64,000 nt of DNA from Plotosus lineatus (lineage: Eukaryota; Chordata; Actinopteri; Siluriformes; Plotosidae), in NCBI GenBank assembly GCA_024760905.1, contig CM045729.1, forward strand, positions 44,996,580-45,060,579, in the 5' to 3' direction. Position numbers and translations under genes: made by a program. Below, piece after piece: positions 26,950-40,462 of the stretch; the first letter of the stretch is position 1, and every line of letters starts with the position of its first letter. Under the pieces are notes generated by a model. That model did no database searches. It saw only the letters and a list, made by a program, of their open reading frames with translations, and was not told where the DNA came from.

Positions 26950-29900
26950 GTAAAGTACTGTTTCGCATCGTCTCTTAAAGAATTGTTTTGCATGCTGTGT
27001 TTTTATTTTATTATTAATACTACTGGACTAGAGCTCTTTTTTTCATTTATTTCCCAAGTCAGTTTATCCGTGCGTTGAACTGTGAGAGTTGTTCTTGCCT
27101 CCTCCCTCCACTTCAGAGTCTGATGTAACATCAGCAACACTTGCACAGTGAGCTGCATGCAGATCAGCACTCAACTCCAATTAATGGAGTTGTGGAATAT
27201 ATCTCATCCATTTTACAAGCGCACCACTTTACATCTTTTTAGATACTTGCTTTATTCTATAATAGCAAAAAAAAATCCAAAAATGTTTGTTTGATTAAAA
27301 CAGGATCAACTTGTCCACACGTGGTGTCTGGGTGCGCGCGCATATATTATATATAAACCTTCCCCATCATCAGTTCATAATACTACACCACTAATCATCG
27401 ACCATGCGCCACATGTCATTCTGAACTTTTTTCTTTGTTACTCTCCTTTAGGACTTTGATGGTCTGGTTATTCGTTCATCTACCACAGTCAGCGCTGATG
27501 TCATCGGATCCGCCGGAAGCCTGAAGCTGATTGGTCGAGCTGGAACGGGCGTGGACAACGTGGACGTGGAGGCGGCAACCAAGAAAGGCATAATTGTCAT
27601 GAAGTAAGAATGAAGGCGCTATCTGGATATCGAGGAGCATTTTGTTCCTTCTGTTCATGCCCTGACTTGCACTCAACTGGAATGTAACCGTTTACTTAAG
27701 GCTCAGTTCATTATTTATTTCAACAATTTCAAGTGTTTTTATTATTATTATTATTACTGTAACAGTAAATACACAGACTAGGCTTTACATCCCTTTATTA
27801 CTTTACGTATTCATATTAATCAAGATTGAGATGAGATTTCCTTTCAGCTTTTCCCTTTCTCAGGGGTCACCACAGCGAATGATTCAGTGACAACCGTGTG
27901 GGGACTCGAACCCCAAACCTTAGCATCAGCAATCCAGCGCCCTATACCACTAGACCACGACTGCCTCTCATATTAATCAAGATTATCATATTCAAATGGA
28001 AGGGGCAGTGGTGGCCTGGATAGATTATTTTTTTTTTAAAGTGATCAGCACTTGGGTTGACTTAGTGCAGTCTTGTATATTATTACATAATTAATTTATA
28101 AACCCATATTATTGCACCCCCTACTGATGGTACCTCAAGAGCCTGTAACAGTGAATTTCTCCATTGTGAGATTTAATAAAGCTGTATCTTATCTCTTATC
28201 TTATATGGAAGAGATCCAAGTATGTGGATACATGGTCCACTGTGGGACAGAAGAGTGTATTTTAACACAATTTAGTAATGTTGTCTTTTTTTTTTTTTTT
28301 TTTTTTTTTTTTGGTAGTGGCATGTGAGTTCTGCATGTAGTGCATAAGTGTGTATAGTAATATACTTTATTATTTACTCTGTACCTGGTTATGATGCAAG
28401 TGGACTGCTGAGCAAAACAAGCATATTACTTCCATTTCCATTGGTAAGATTTTCACCTTTTACCTATGGTCTTGGTGTTGTGGCAGTGGTGGCCTGGTGG
28501 TAAAAGGTACTGGATCGCTGATCCTAAGGTTGGGGGTTCGAGTCCCACTCTCCACAAGGTTGTCACTGTCCCCTCCAGTGCAGCTAACAGGGTTATCAAA
28601 GGCCGGCCATGTCTCTCAATGGCTATGGTGTGAGGCATGTAAAAGAACCATTGCTGACTTTTGACAAGAGTAGCTGCAAAGCCGTTGGTGTTTCTGCCCC
28701 TTTGTAAGGGTTGTGTCAGAAAGGGCGTCTGACATAAAAACCTATGCCAAATCAAACATGTGGTGATTTGCTGTGGCGACACATGAATGAAAGGGAACAG
28801 CCAAAAGGAAAAGAAGATTTAATAGGTGGAAACATCAGCAAAGCTAACTAAATCAAGATTTTATTAATGGTGTATTTTCTGTTTTTAAAGTGTGACAGTC
28901 ACAATAAACTGTGCTGTCATAATAGGCATGCTTTCGGAACAGCATTTTTGGAAACTAGACTGCGAGGTGTAGTCAGTTCTAGGAAGATTATAAACATTAC
29001 TTGATAGCTTTTGACCAATGAGAAGTTAGAAACTATTTTTCAATTAAGAATAAATTCTATGAATCCCCCCCCATGTTCACCCAATCATTCCCATTTAATA
29101 TACCAAAATGTACTGTATTTCATTTTTAACTTGAAGACAAAACAGTATTATATGGTTGTTCATGAACATCAGTATGAAGAGTCCGGCCTGTGATTAATTT
29201 TTCAGTACTCCAAGTGGGAACACAATCAGTGCTGCAGAACTGACCTGTGCTCTTGTGATGAGTTTATCAAGGTAAGAAACATGTTGCAAAATCCAATAAA
29301 AATGAACTGGACCCAGTTATTCCATTAAAGTAATTCATAAATATTTTTGTTTGCATAAAGTACTCTAGTGTTCTCATAATTAGTCTCATAATGATGTTTT
29401 TTTTTTTTTCCTTTCGTAGAAATGTTCCACAAGCTGCTATGTCAATGAAGGCAGGGAACTGGGATCGTAAAAAGGTGATGGCTTGCGTAAATTGCAATGA
29501 TTTGAGTAAACTCTGTTTGGACAGTTTGGCATGTGGTGTAATTACAGACACTTCTGTGTCCTCTGCATTCATTCATGTCAATCGTGACTAATTAGATCTG
29601 ATCATTGGCATCATTATGCCACAGTTTTCAGAGATTAAATGCTTTGTTGTTTTTGCAGTTTATGGGTGCAGAGTTGTATGGCAAAACCCTTGGAATTGTT
29701 GGGCTTGGAAGAATCGGGAAAGAGGTGGCTGCTAGAATGCAGTCGTTTGGAATGAGGGTATGATGAGCTCATCTATGTCTTGTTCCTGTTTGAGATCTTG
29801 ATATAAAAATCTTATTAGTTGTCCAAGGGTAATATATTGATGCGTTTCTTTTTTCTTTCCAGACCATTGGTTATGACCCCATTACTCCTCCAGAAGTATC

Positions 29901-32900
29901 TAAGAGCTGGGGGGTGGAACAAATGTCTCTGGACGAGCTTTGGCCCCAGTGTGATTACATCACTGTGCATACACCCCTCATACCCTCTACTACAGGTGAG
30001 GATCTAAGAAAGGGGTGGGGCATTAAACTTGTTTAAGATGCTGTCCACTTCAGGCTCAGTGGATGTCGCTGAAATGAATATTCAGCAACATCCACCTGTC
30101 TTTCGTTGTGGAATTGTTAATCATCATCTTATTCTGGGGTCGAGTCACGGGGGCAGCAGCCTAAGTAATGGGGTCAAGATGTCTCTCTCCCCAGCTACTT
30201 CCTCCAGCTCTTGTGGGGACACAACGAGGTGTTAACAGACAAGCTGAGAGACATAGTCCCTCCAGCGCGTTCTAGGTCAACCCCAGGGTGTCTTCTTGCT
30301 TGGACATGCCCGAAACACCTCTTGAGCTTCTCACAATTATCTCTAAGGGAGAGCCCCACCGCCCAAGGAAGGAAGCTCATTTCAGCCTCTTGAATCCACG
30401 ATCTTGTTCTTTCGGTCATTACCCAACACTTACTTATGATCATAGGTGAGCATTGGAACTTGGATCAATTGATAAATTGAGAGCTTTGCCTAGCGGCTCA
30501 GCTCCCTCTTCACCACGATGGGCCAGTACATGCTCCACCTTAAAGCAGAGGCTGCAGCGATCCGTCTGTCGATCTCCCGCTCTAGCCTTCCCTCACTGGT
30601 GAACAAGAACCCGAGACACTTGAACTCCTCCACTTGACTTGGTGCAGGACTTCGTTTCTGATTAAGAAGGTGCATTCCATCCTTGATCGACTGCGAACCA
30701 TGGCCTCAGAGGTGCTGATTTTCATCCCGGCCGCTTCGTGCTTGACTGCAAATCGCTCCAATGAGAGCTGGAGGTCTCGGCTTGATGAAGCCAAAAGAAC
30801 AATGTCATCTGCAAAAAGCAGAGACAAGATCTGACGGACACTAAACCAGAACCCCTCAACGCCTTGGCTGTGCCTAAAATTCTGTCCATAAAAATTATGA
30901 ACAGAATCAGTGACCAAGGACAGCCTTGGCAGACTCCAACCCTCACCAGAAACAAATCCGACCTGTTGTTCCCAATACAGCCCAAACTCTGGCTTCGGTG
31001 GTACAGCGATCAAATGGCCTGTAGCAATGGGTCCAGAATGCCATACTCCTGGAGCATGCCCCACAAGATAGCCTGAGGGACACAGTCGAAAGCCTTCTCC
31101 AAATCCACAAAACACATGTTGACAGATTGGGTGATGCCCCCTCCAAGATCCTGTGACGCATATAGAGTTGGTCAAGAGTGCCACGGCCAGGACGAAAACC
31201 ACATTGTTCCTTCTGAATCTGAGGTTCAACTATCCGTTGGATCCTCTTCTCTAGTACCCCTGCATAGACTTTCGGGTAGGATGAGGAGTGTGATTTCACA
31301 ATCATTGGAACACATTGTCCAGTCCCCTTTTTAAAAATGGGGTTACCACCCCGGTTTGCCAATCCAGAGATATGGCCCCCAATGACCACACGATGTTGCA
31401 GAGACGTGTCCATCAAGACAGTTCTACAGCATACAGAGTCTGGAGTTATTCAGGGCGGATCTCATTCACCCCCGGAGCTCGACTACTTCCTTCATGGCTT
31501 TAGTGATGGACAGACCCCTGCCCAAATCCCCAGGGTCTTTCTCCTCCATGGAGGGCATGTTGGTGGGATTGAAGGGGTTCTCAAAGTAGTTCTTCCACAT
31601 TCCGACGACATCCCCAGTCAAGGTGAGCAGCTTCCTAACTAGTTCTCCCAAACAGTATTTGTGGAGAACTGCTGCCCCTTCCTGAGGCATTGGATGGTGG
31701 TCCAGAACCTTTTTGAGGCCAACTGATAATCGCTCTCCAGGCCCTCGCCGAACTCCTCCCACAACCGAGATTTTGCATCCGCAAAAGCTTCGGCTGCAGC
31801 ATGTTTGGCCTGCCGGTACCTGTCTGCTGCCTCGGGAGTCCCACAGGCCAATAAGACCCGATAGGCCTCCTTTTTGAGCTGAACAGCCCCTTTCACCGCA
31901 GGTGTCCACCACCAGATTCAGGGTATACCGCCACGACAAGCACCGATGACCTTCTGGCTACAGCTATGGGCTGCCACCTCAGGAATGGAGGCAAAAAACA
32001 TTGCCCATTCGTATTCCATGTCACTTGCCTTCTTCAGGATGTGGTTGGAGCTCTGCCGGAAGTGGGAATTAAAGGCCTTTGACAGGAGACTCTACCAAAT
32101 GTTCCCAGGAGATCCTAACTACATGCTTTGGCCTGCCAGGTCTGGTCCCACACTGTCAGAGCCAGCTTATCACCAGGTGGTGATCGGTTGACAGCTCAGC
32201 TCGCCTCTTCACCTGAGTGTCCAGAACTTGCGGCTGCAAGTCCGGTGACACGACTACAAAGTCGATCATCAAACTGCGACCTAGTGTGTTCTGGTGCGGA
32301 GTGCGCTTATAGACACCCTTATGTTCAAATATGGTGTTTGTGATAGACAAACTAATCAGCACAGAAGTCCAACAACAAAATATCATTCGGCTTCAGACTG
32401 GAGAGGTCTTATTTACTGATCACACCCTTCTAGGTCACACTATCATTGCCCACATGGGGGTTGAAGTCTTCCAGGACAACGAGTGAGTCTCCTAGGGGAG
32501 CATTCTCCAACACACCCCTTAAAGACTCCAAGAAAGATGGGTACTTTGAACTGTCATTTTGGTGCATAAGCACAAATAACCGTCAGGACCAGTCCCCCAA
32601 ACCGAAGGCGGAGGGAAGTTACCCTTTCGTCAACTGGGGAGACCGCAAACACGTGGGCACTGAGACAAAGCTGCCCATACCAGCTCACCACCTCTCCCCA
32701 TGAGCAACTCCAGAATGGAATAAGGTCCAGCCCATCTCGATGAGTGGTTTCAGAGCCCAAGCTATGCACTGTGGCAAGTTTGACTGTATCTAGTCGGTAT
32801 CTCTCCACTCACCTCACGCACCAGCTTGGGCTCCTCTCCGGTGGGGAAGGAGCCCGAGCTGGTGCGTGAGGTGAGTGGAGAGATACCGACTGTATCTAGT

Positions 32901-35900
32901 CGGTATCTCTCCAATCACCTCACGCACCAGCTCGGGCTCCTTCCCCACTGGAGAGGTGACCTTCCATGTCCCAAGAGTCAGAAAGATTAGTATGTACAAT
33001 AGTATAGTAGGCCCTCGACATTCATGGGGGATCAGTTCCGAGCCCTCCCGCGAATCGAGATAATCCGCGAGTTCTGTACCCAGAAGTAAAGCCACATGTA
33101 TGACGTCACATGCGCGAATGAGCAGCTGTAAGTAAAATACTATGTATCTATTACATCAGTGTTTCCCAATCTTTTTGAGCCAAGGCACACCTTTTACATG
33201 AGAAAAAAATCACGAGACACACCACGGAACAAAAATGATACTGCCCTCTAATAGAACAGCACTGTTACTACACACTAAGTGAAATTGGTTAATCTTCCGC
33301 GGCACACCTGATGATTTCTCAAGGCACATTAATGTGCCGCGGAACAGGGGTTGGGAAACACTGTATTACATGCACTAAAATATGCTTCTTAACCACATTC
33401 TGTAGTCAGTCTTACTCATTTAATATAGTATTAATGTAGTAAAATATAGTAATGATTAAGAGAAAAATTCAAGTTTTACTCATTTTTATTGATGATAAAA
33501 TATAAACATTATAACTGGGTTATCAAAGGCGATGTCTCTCACTGTCTATGGTGAGAGGCATGTAAAAGAACCATTGCTGACTTTCGTAAAGAGTAGGCTG
33601 CAAAGCCGCCAGCGTGTTTGTCCCTTGCTAAAGGGTTGTGACAGGAAGGGCATCCGACGTAAAAACTTCTGCCAAATCAAATGTGTGAATCAGCTGATTC
33701 ACTGTGGCAACTCCCGAGAAAGGGAAAAAGTCGAAATGAAAAGAAGATACAGCATATACTGTTATAAAGCACTCATTTTAAAGTCTTTTTCAATCATTAT
33801 TCCAGTACAGTACCTAAGTTAATTCTGAGAATGTTTGTGCGTGAGATCTTATGTTCTGTAGCATGTTTAACAAATGATATCAAAAGGATAAACTTTATTA
33901 CAGTTCATGTCCTTTTACAATGAACTTGGAGTGACGTCTCCAAGATGGCGGTGCCTAGAGGGCAACGTCGCGGAGTTCTCGGAGTCATATTGTTTTTGTT
34001 GGTTTTAATTTGTTTTATTTGTTTGTTCATGTTTTGCACTATGCTCGTCTATGATCGGTCGACCCTACTACAGCTATGAGCAGCTTCGGCTTCGGGCAAC
34101 TAAGCACACAACAATCTATTCTATGCTATGGGAGCTCCATGCTAGCGGTTACCGGCTAAGCCCAGGCGGAGTTCTCAGAGGCTTGGTTAGCACTGCCGTC
34201 CATACTGGTTGAAAATATTCAGTCCCTGCAAAACAAGATGGACGAGCTTCATGCTTAGATTGCAGAGGGATCTACAGGACTGTGTTTCTGTGAAACATGG
34301 CTCGAGGAGAGTACACCCGATAAGCCGATTATACCAGCCGACTACACGGCCTTCATCCCCTGCTATCCCAAGCCTCGGCGTCGTCGTTCGGCCCCTTCCC
34401 GCCTGGCCTTCTTGTCCGCTGGGGTGCTACCATAGCATATTAGCTCTGCTAGCCGCATCCCGGCTAACAAGCCCAGTTGAGCGTGCTTACTTATACACGC
34501 CTGAAGATACTCCGATCTTATAGCTGTATAGTGCAAAACATGATCAAACAAAACAAATTAAAACGAACCCTAGCATGCTTGCTCTGCTAATAGCATGCTA
34601 GCTCTGCTTAGTAATACATGCCGAAGATACTCCGATCTTATAGCTGTACCGGTCGTAGATGAGCATAGTGCAAAACATGAACAAACGAAACAACAAATAA
34701 AACAAATTCAAACGAACAAAGAAACAATTTGACTCCGAGAACTTCGCGACGTCGCCCTCTGGGCAGCGCCATCTTGGAGACGTTACTCCAACTTCAATGT
34801 AAAAGGACATGAAGAGTACTGTAATTAAGTTTATCCTTTTGGTATCGTTTGTTAAACATGTTACAGAACATAAAATTTCACGCATAAACACAAACTTAGG
34901 TACTGTACTGGAATAATACTTGAAAAAGATTTTAATACAACAGTTCAGAGAAAGGAGAAAGTTTTATTTCTTCAGAAGAGACATCCAGCGTTTTCTATCG
35001 CTTAGCCAGAGAGTGGAATCATAGAGCTTAACTGGTAATTGAAACACACAAAGAGGCTCATTGACAACTTGTGCATGAATGAGGAAAAAGGGATGGGACA
35101 TCAGCTCAACCAATCAGGAGAAAGTAGGGCAGCCATTGGCTGAATTTGAATCACATACTCAAACCATGGGTGCAAAACCGTGAATAGTCAAGGGCCTACT
35201 GTGCAAATGATGACTACATATACACCTTATGTATGTAATATTACTTGTTAAACTCTTCTTCGATGGTAATGTTTGTTAGAAGTGTATTGAGCCCGACTGA
35301 AAACAACAACCCATTACAACTTGCCAACAAGCATCCAGCAAGTCACCTTGTTATGCAATCCTACCATCTGCTCACGTCGGGGAGACACAAAGTTTTGGAG
35401 TAACCATGGACAACTGCCTGTCTTTCTCTTCTCATATCGCTTATCTTTCTCAATCATGTCGATTTCTTCTCTTTTAACATTCAAAGGATTCGTCAATTTC
35501 TTTCCACTGAGGCCATTCAGATACTTGTTAAATCCCTTGCCATCTCAAGACTAGATTACTGCAACCCAGTCCTGGCAGGTCTACCTTTTGAGCACTATAG
35601 GACCTCTGCAACTGATCCAGAATGAAGCTGCATAGCTTATTTTCAACCTTCTGAAATCCCACACCACACCTCTGCTGTGATCTCTCCACTGGCATCCTGT
35701 TGCTGCTCGCATTAGATTTAAAACACTAATGATTGCCTACAAAGCCAAAAATGGACCTGCACCTTCCTACCTCAAAACCCTTATCACACAACAGCTGATA
35801 CATGACATCTTTTTCTCAGCAGTACTTAGATTAGCACTTCTTTTTTCTTTTTCCCTTCTTCAGGGGTCACCACAGCGAATCATCTGATTCACATGTTTGA

Positions 35901-38900
35901 TTTGACATAGGGTTTTACATTGGATGCCCTTCCTGACACAACCCTTTTAGCAAGGCGCAGAAACACGCTGACAACTTTTGTCAGCTATAGCTTGTTATTT
36001 GGATAACAAAAGACCATTCGAGTTGAGATAATAGTGTTCTTGCAGAAATGAATGTAGTGTGAAATGCACTCAGGCTGATCTAAGGTTATCTCCTCTCTGG
36101 TGTGACAGTCCACACACTGCACAAGGTTTGGAAGTGTATTGTCCATGGTGACATGGTCGAAGTGAAATGAGATCACAATGAAAGCACTCGGGTGCTGAGT
36201 CTGCAACTGGGCTATAGTAGCATGAAGTGTCACAAGCAGCTGTTTTGCTGACAGAAGGAGGAACAAAATCAACCACTAAGATGACATGGGAGAATTCACT
36301 ACACAAATAATTTGGTCTGATGTGAACAGCACACAGTTCAACATTCTCCAGATTTCAACTGGTAAGTCCTAATCCGGCCGACTTCAGGGCGATCAATCGA
36401 TCTCTGGGGTAAACACGAAACACGTGTAGTTGCTGCTCTGTGGTCCATGATAGTAAAGGTTTTGCAGCGAGGGGAAAAAAAAAAAACCCCTCTCTAAACC
36501 CACATATTGAGAGGTCAGCTACTTATAACAATAAAATAATAAGTATGTACGTATAAGAAAAAAAGCTTAAGTAAGGAAAAGAGAGTTACAGGTACAGGAA
36601 ATGCATTAGCAACTGCAACAGGCTGCATGCTGGTCGACACATGCACAAGAAGAATAAATATTCTTTCATTTTCTGAACCGCTTAATCCCAATTAGGGTCA
36701 CAGGTAGGGATGTCATTGACAATTGGAATATCGCCGATATAATTGTTGATCGATTATCGATACTTCTAACGTTATAGCTTCCTGTGTTCGACAGCGTCTG
36801 TAGTAAATGCCATTTTCAATGACACCTCTGGTAAATGGTACCTCTTGCCTCTTTGTATGGTAAATGGTATGACCCTGCTTCTAGTGTGCTGTAGCACGGA
36901 ACATTTTGAACAAGAGACACTTATCACCAGATAATGCAGATATGTGCATCTTGCATCATAATTATGAATTTTAAAAATCCATATCTCTTAAACTTTTCAA
37001 TTGACAACTGTTTGTAAAATAGAAATTAACTAGTAAACAAGTGTTTATAGATTTGTTAAATACAAAAAGGTGTTAATTAAAATCTTGTCTGTGGAAAACT
37101 ATTTCCTGCCTTTTCAGATTTGGCTTTAGTAATTGGTCACTTTATTATAAAATATTCAATGCATTATACAAACTACTGTAATATATCTTAGTCTGTTCTA
37201 TTTAATGCATTTATGGAAGAGTACAGCAATATTCTAATGTATCGATACATCGGAAATTTTTTTTATCCATATATCGATACCAATGACGATGGTTTTCAAT
37301 GACACCCCTAGTCACAGGGAGGCTGGAGCTCATCTCGGCCATCTCTGGTCAAGGTGCCGAGTACATCCTGAACAGCTCGCCAGACCATCATCGCAGGGCA
37401 GAAGTCGCTGATGGCAGCCCAGTGGACCATTCTTTTCGAACGACGGCAGTAGTTCTTTTACAAACCATTTACCAGAGATGGTGAGAGGCCTGGCTGGACT
37501 TTGATAACCCCATTAGCGACAGGCGGTGGGGGTATTTACAACCCTGAATCTGGCTTGAACTCCGCACCTTCTGCTGAGTAAGCCAGCACCCTACTACCGG
37601 GCCACCACTGCCCCCTGTTTAAATATGTTTGATTTTAAAAACGGTCAACTTAAAGGTGCTCATTAACCATCAAATAACATGTGTTTATCTTCCATTATTA
37701 GGTTATTTCCGATTTCATTTTATATCAAAGACATTGTATTTCTATACATTGCATTTTGTTTTCCTGGACCTAAATATGTTTAAAGTCTTTAAATATAAGC
37801 AGTACGTACTTAAATACAAGTTTCTCTCCCACACTCTCTCTCTCTCTAAATCTTGTTTGCAGGATTACTTAATGATGCCTCATTTGCTAAATGTAAGAGA
37901 GGTGTGAGGGTGGTGAACTGTGCCCGTGGAGGCATCATTGATGAAGCATCTTTATTAAGAGCTCTGGAGTCTGGTCAGTGTGGAGGAGCAGGCCTGGATG
38001 TGTTTGTAGAGGTGAGACTTGTCCAGACTCATGTGGATTTAGTATCTATAGTACTATCACTTGCCAAATGCGGGGGTGGGGGTGTCACAAGCCAGTGTTC
38101 ACCCTCACACCTGTCCCAAGCCCGATTAAATGCAGAAGGTTGAGTTAGGAAGGGCATTCGGCATAAAACCAATGGCACATAAAACGTGAGTCAAAAATAC
38201 AAATCCCAAACTGGATCGATCGAGGCCCGGGATAACAATGTCCGCCATCAGTGCTGTTAACCAACAGGGTGCTGGTGGAAATTGGACCACTGTTGGTTGA
38301 AAGAGAGGTTGAAGGAGAGGTGTGAGGCGTGTCCATAGGCAGAGAGAGAAGAGGAAAGGCACGAGTCTAGGACTGAGAGTAGGGACCTTGAATGTTGGAA
38401 CTATAACAGGAAAAGGTAGAGAGCTGGCTGACATGATGCAGAGGAGGAAGGTGGACATAATGTGTGTTCAGGAGACCAGGTGGAAAGGTAGCAAGGCTAG
38501 AAGCCTAGGAGCAGGGCTTAAGCTGTTTTATCGTGGTGTGGATGGGAAGAGAAATGGAGTAGGAGTCATTTTGAAGGAGGGGTTTGTCAGGAATGTTCTA
38601 GAAGTCAAGAGTGTCCGACAGAGTGAGTCTCAAGTTAGAAATTGAAGGTGTGATGTTGAATGCTGTTCGTGCTTATGCCACACAGGCAGGATGTGAGCTA
38701 GAAGAGAAGGAGAGATTCTGGAGGGAGTTAGATGAAGTGATGCAGAGTACCCCCAGAGGTGAAAGCGTGGTCATTGGGGCAGACTTCAATGGACATGTTG
38801 GTGCAGGCAACAGAGGGGATGAGGAAGTGATGGGCAGGTTTGGTATCCAGGACAGGAACACAGAAGGATAGATGTTGATAGATTTTGCCAAAAGGATGGA

Positions 38901-40343
38901 AATGGCTGTGATGAATACTTTCTTCCAGACGAGACAGGAGCATAGGGTGACTTATAAAAGCGAAGGTAGGCGCACCCAGGAAAACTACATCTTGTGTAGG
39001 CAATGTGATTTGAAGGAAGTCAGTAACTGCAAAGTAGTAGTGGGTGAGAGTGTTGCCAAACAGCATAGGATGGTGGCATGCAGGATGATGCTGATGTTGA
39101 GGAGGGTGAAGAAAGCAAAGGCAGAGCAGAAGACAAAATGTTGAAAGCTGAAAAATGAAGAGTGTCATGTTGTCTTCAAAGAGGAGTTGAAACAGGCTTT
39201 GGATAGTCAGGAAGTGCTTCCAGATGAATGAACAACTACAACTAATGTGATCAGGGAGACAGGTGGGGGAGTACTTGGTGTGTCCTCTGGAAGGAAAGTA
39301 GATAAGGAGACTTGGTGGAATGAGTAAGTGCAGGAGTGCGTACAAAGGAAGAGGTTAGCTAAGAAGTGGGACAGTGAGAGGACCGAAGAGAGTCAACAGG
39401 AGTACAAGGAGACCCATCATAAGGCGAAGGTAGCGGTGTCAAAGGCCAAACAGAGGGTGTATGATGACTTGTATGCTAGGTTGGATGGTAAGGAGGGAGA
39501 AAATGATTTATACAGGTTGGCACAGCAGAGAAATAGAGATGGGAAGGATGTGTATCAAGTTAATTTAAGTTGATTAAGGACAGAGTGGGAAATGTATTGA
39601 GTAAGGGTGAAGTGAGGAGGGCATTGAGGAGTGGAAAGGCAATCGGTCCTGATAACATATGATGAGGTATGGAAGTGTCTAGGAGAGGTAGCAGTACATT
39701 TTATAACAAGAACATTCAACAAGGCCTTAGAGAGTGAGAGGATGCCGGAGGAATGGAGCAGAAGCGTGCTGGTGCCTATTTTTAAGAACAAGGGAGATGT
39801 GCAGAGTTGTGGCAACTACAGAGGGATAAAGTTGATGATCCATACAATGAAGTTATGAGAAAGAATAGTGGAAGCTAGACTAAGTACAGAGGTCAGCATT
39901 TGTGAACAATAATTTGGTTTCATGCCGAGAGAGAGAGAGAGAGAGAGACACACACTTTAGTTTTTTAAGTTGTTTTAATTCAGTCAATGGTCAAGCAGGG
40001 AATGCACTTTGAATTCACGTCTTGTGGGCGTGTGTGTGTGTGTTAAAAATGTTAACGGTTTAATTAATACATATGTTAATAAAATGGTTTAATGTTAATA
40101 CAACGTTTAAATGGTTTAATAAATTTTCTTTTACTTTTAACACATATTTCATACAAAATTGGTGTACTTTTATCATTTTTAAAGGGTTTATGGGGTTTAT
40201 CCAGTCAAAGACTGGAGCCTTGGAACGAATTGGGCGTTTAACATGTAAGATGCGACCCCTACTTACGAAATCCCCGTGATATGAAGGGGATTCTGGAACG
40301 GATTCATTTCGTAAGTTGGGGACCGACTGTAATATATATTACA

Positions 40344-40384
<41 letters not shown>

Positions 40385-40386
40385 TG

Positions 40387-40462
<76 letters not shown>

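Larger units (their letters stand above)
33005..35201. mobile_element. Composite inverted-repeat element (TAGTAGGCCCTCGAC ends)
   Basis: The left end TAGTAGGCCCTCGACATTC and the complement of the right end (CAGTAGGCCCTTGACTATTC) match. TA is at 33003-33004; the right flank is TG. It contains a small hAT-like element, a SINE-I fragment and a large foldback. Confidence 0.62.

Noticed and set aside
32793..32941. CRISPR-like array or terminator hairpin
   Set aside because: Only three units, with one inverted, inside LINE coding sequence of a vertebrate genome.
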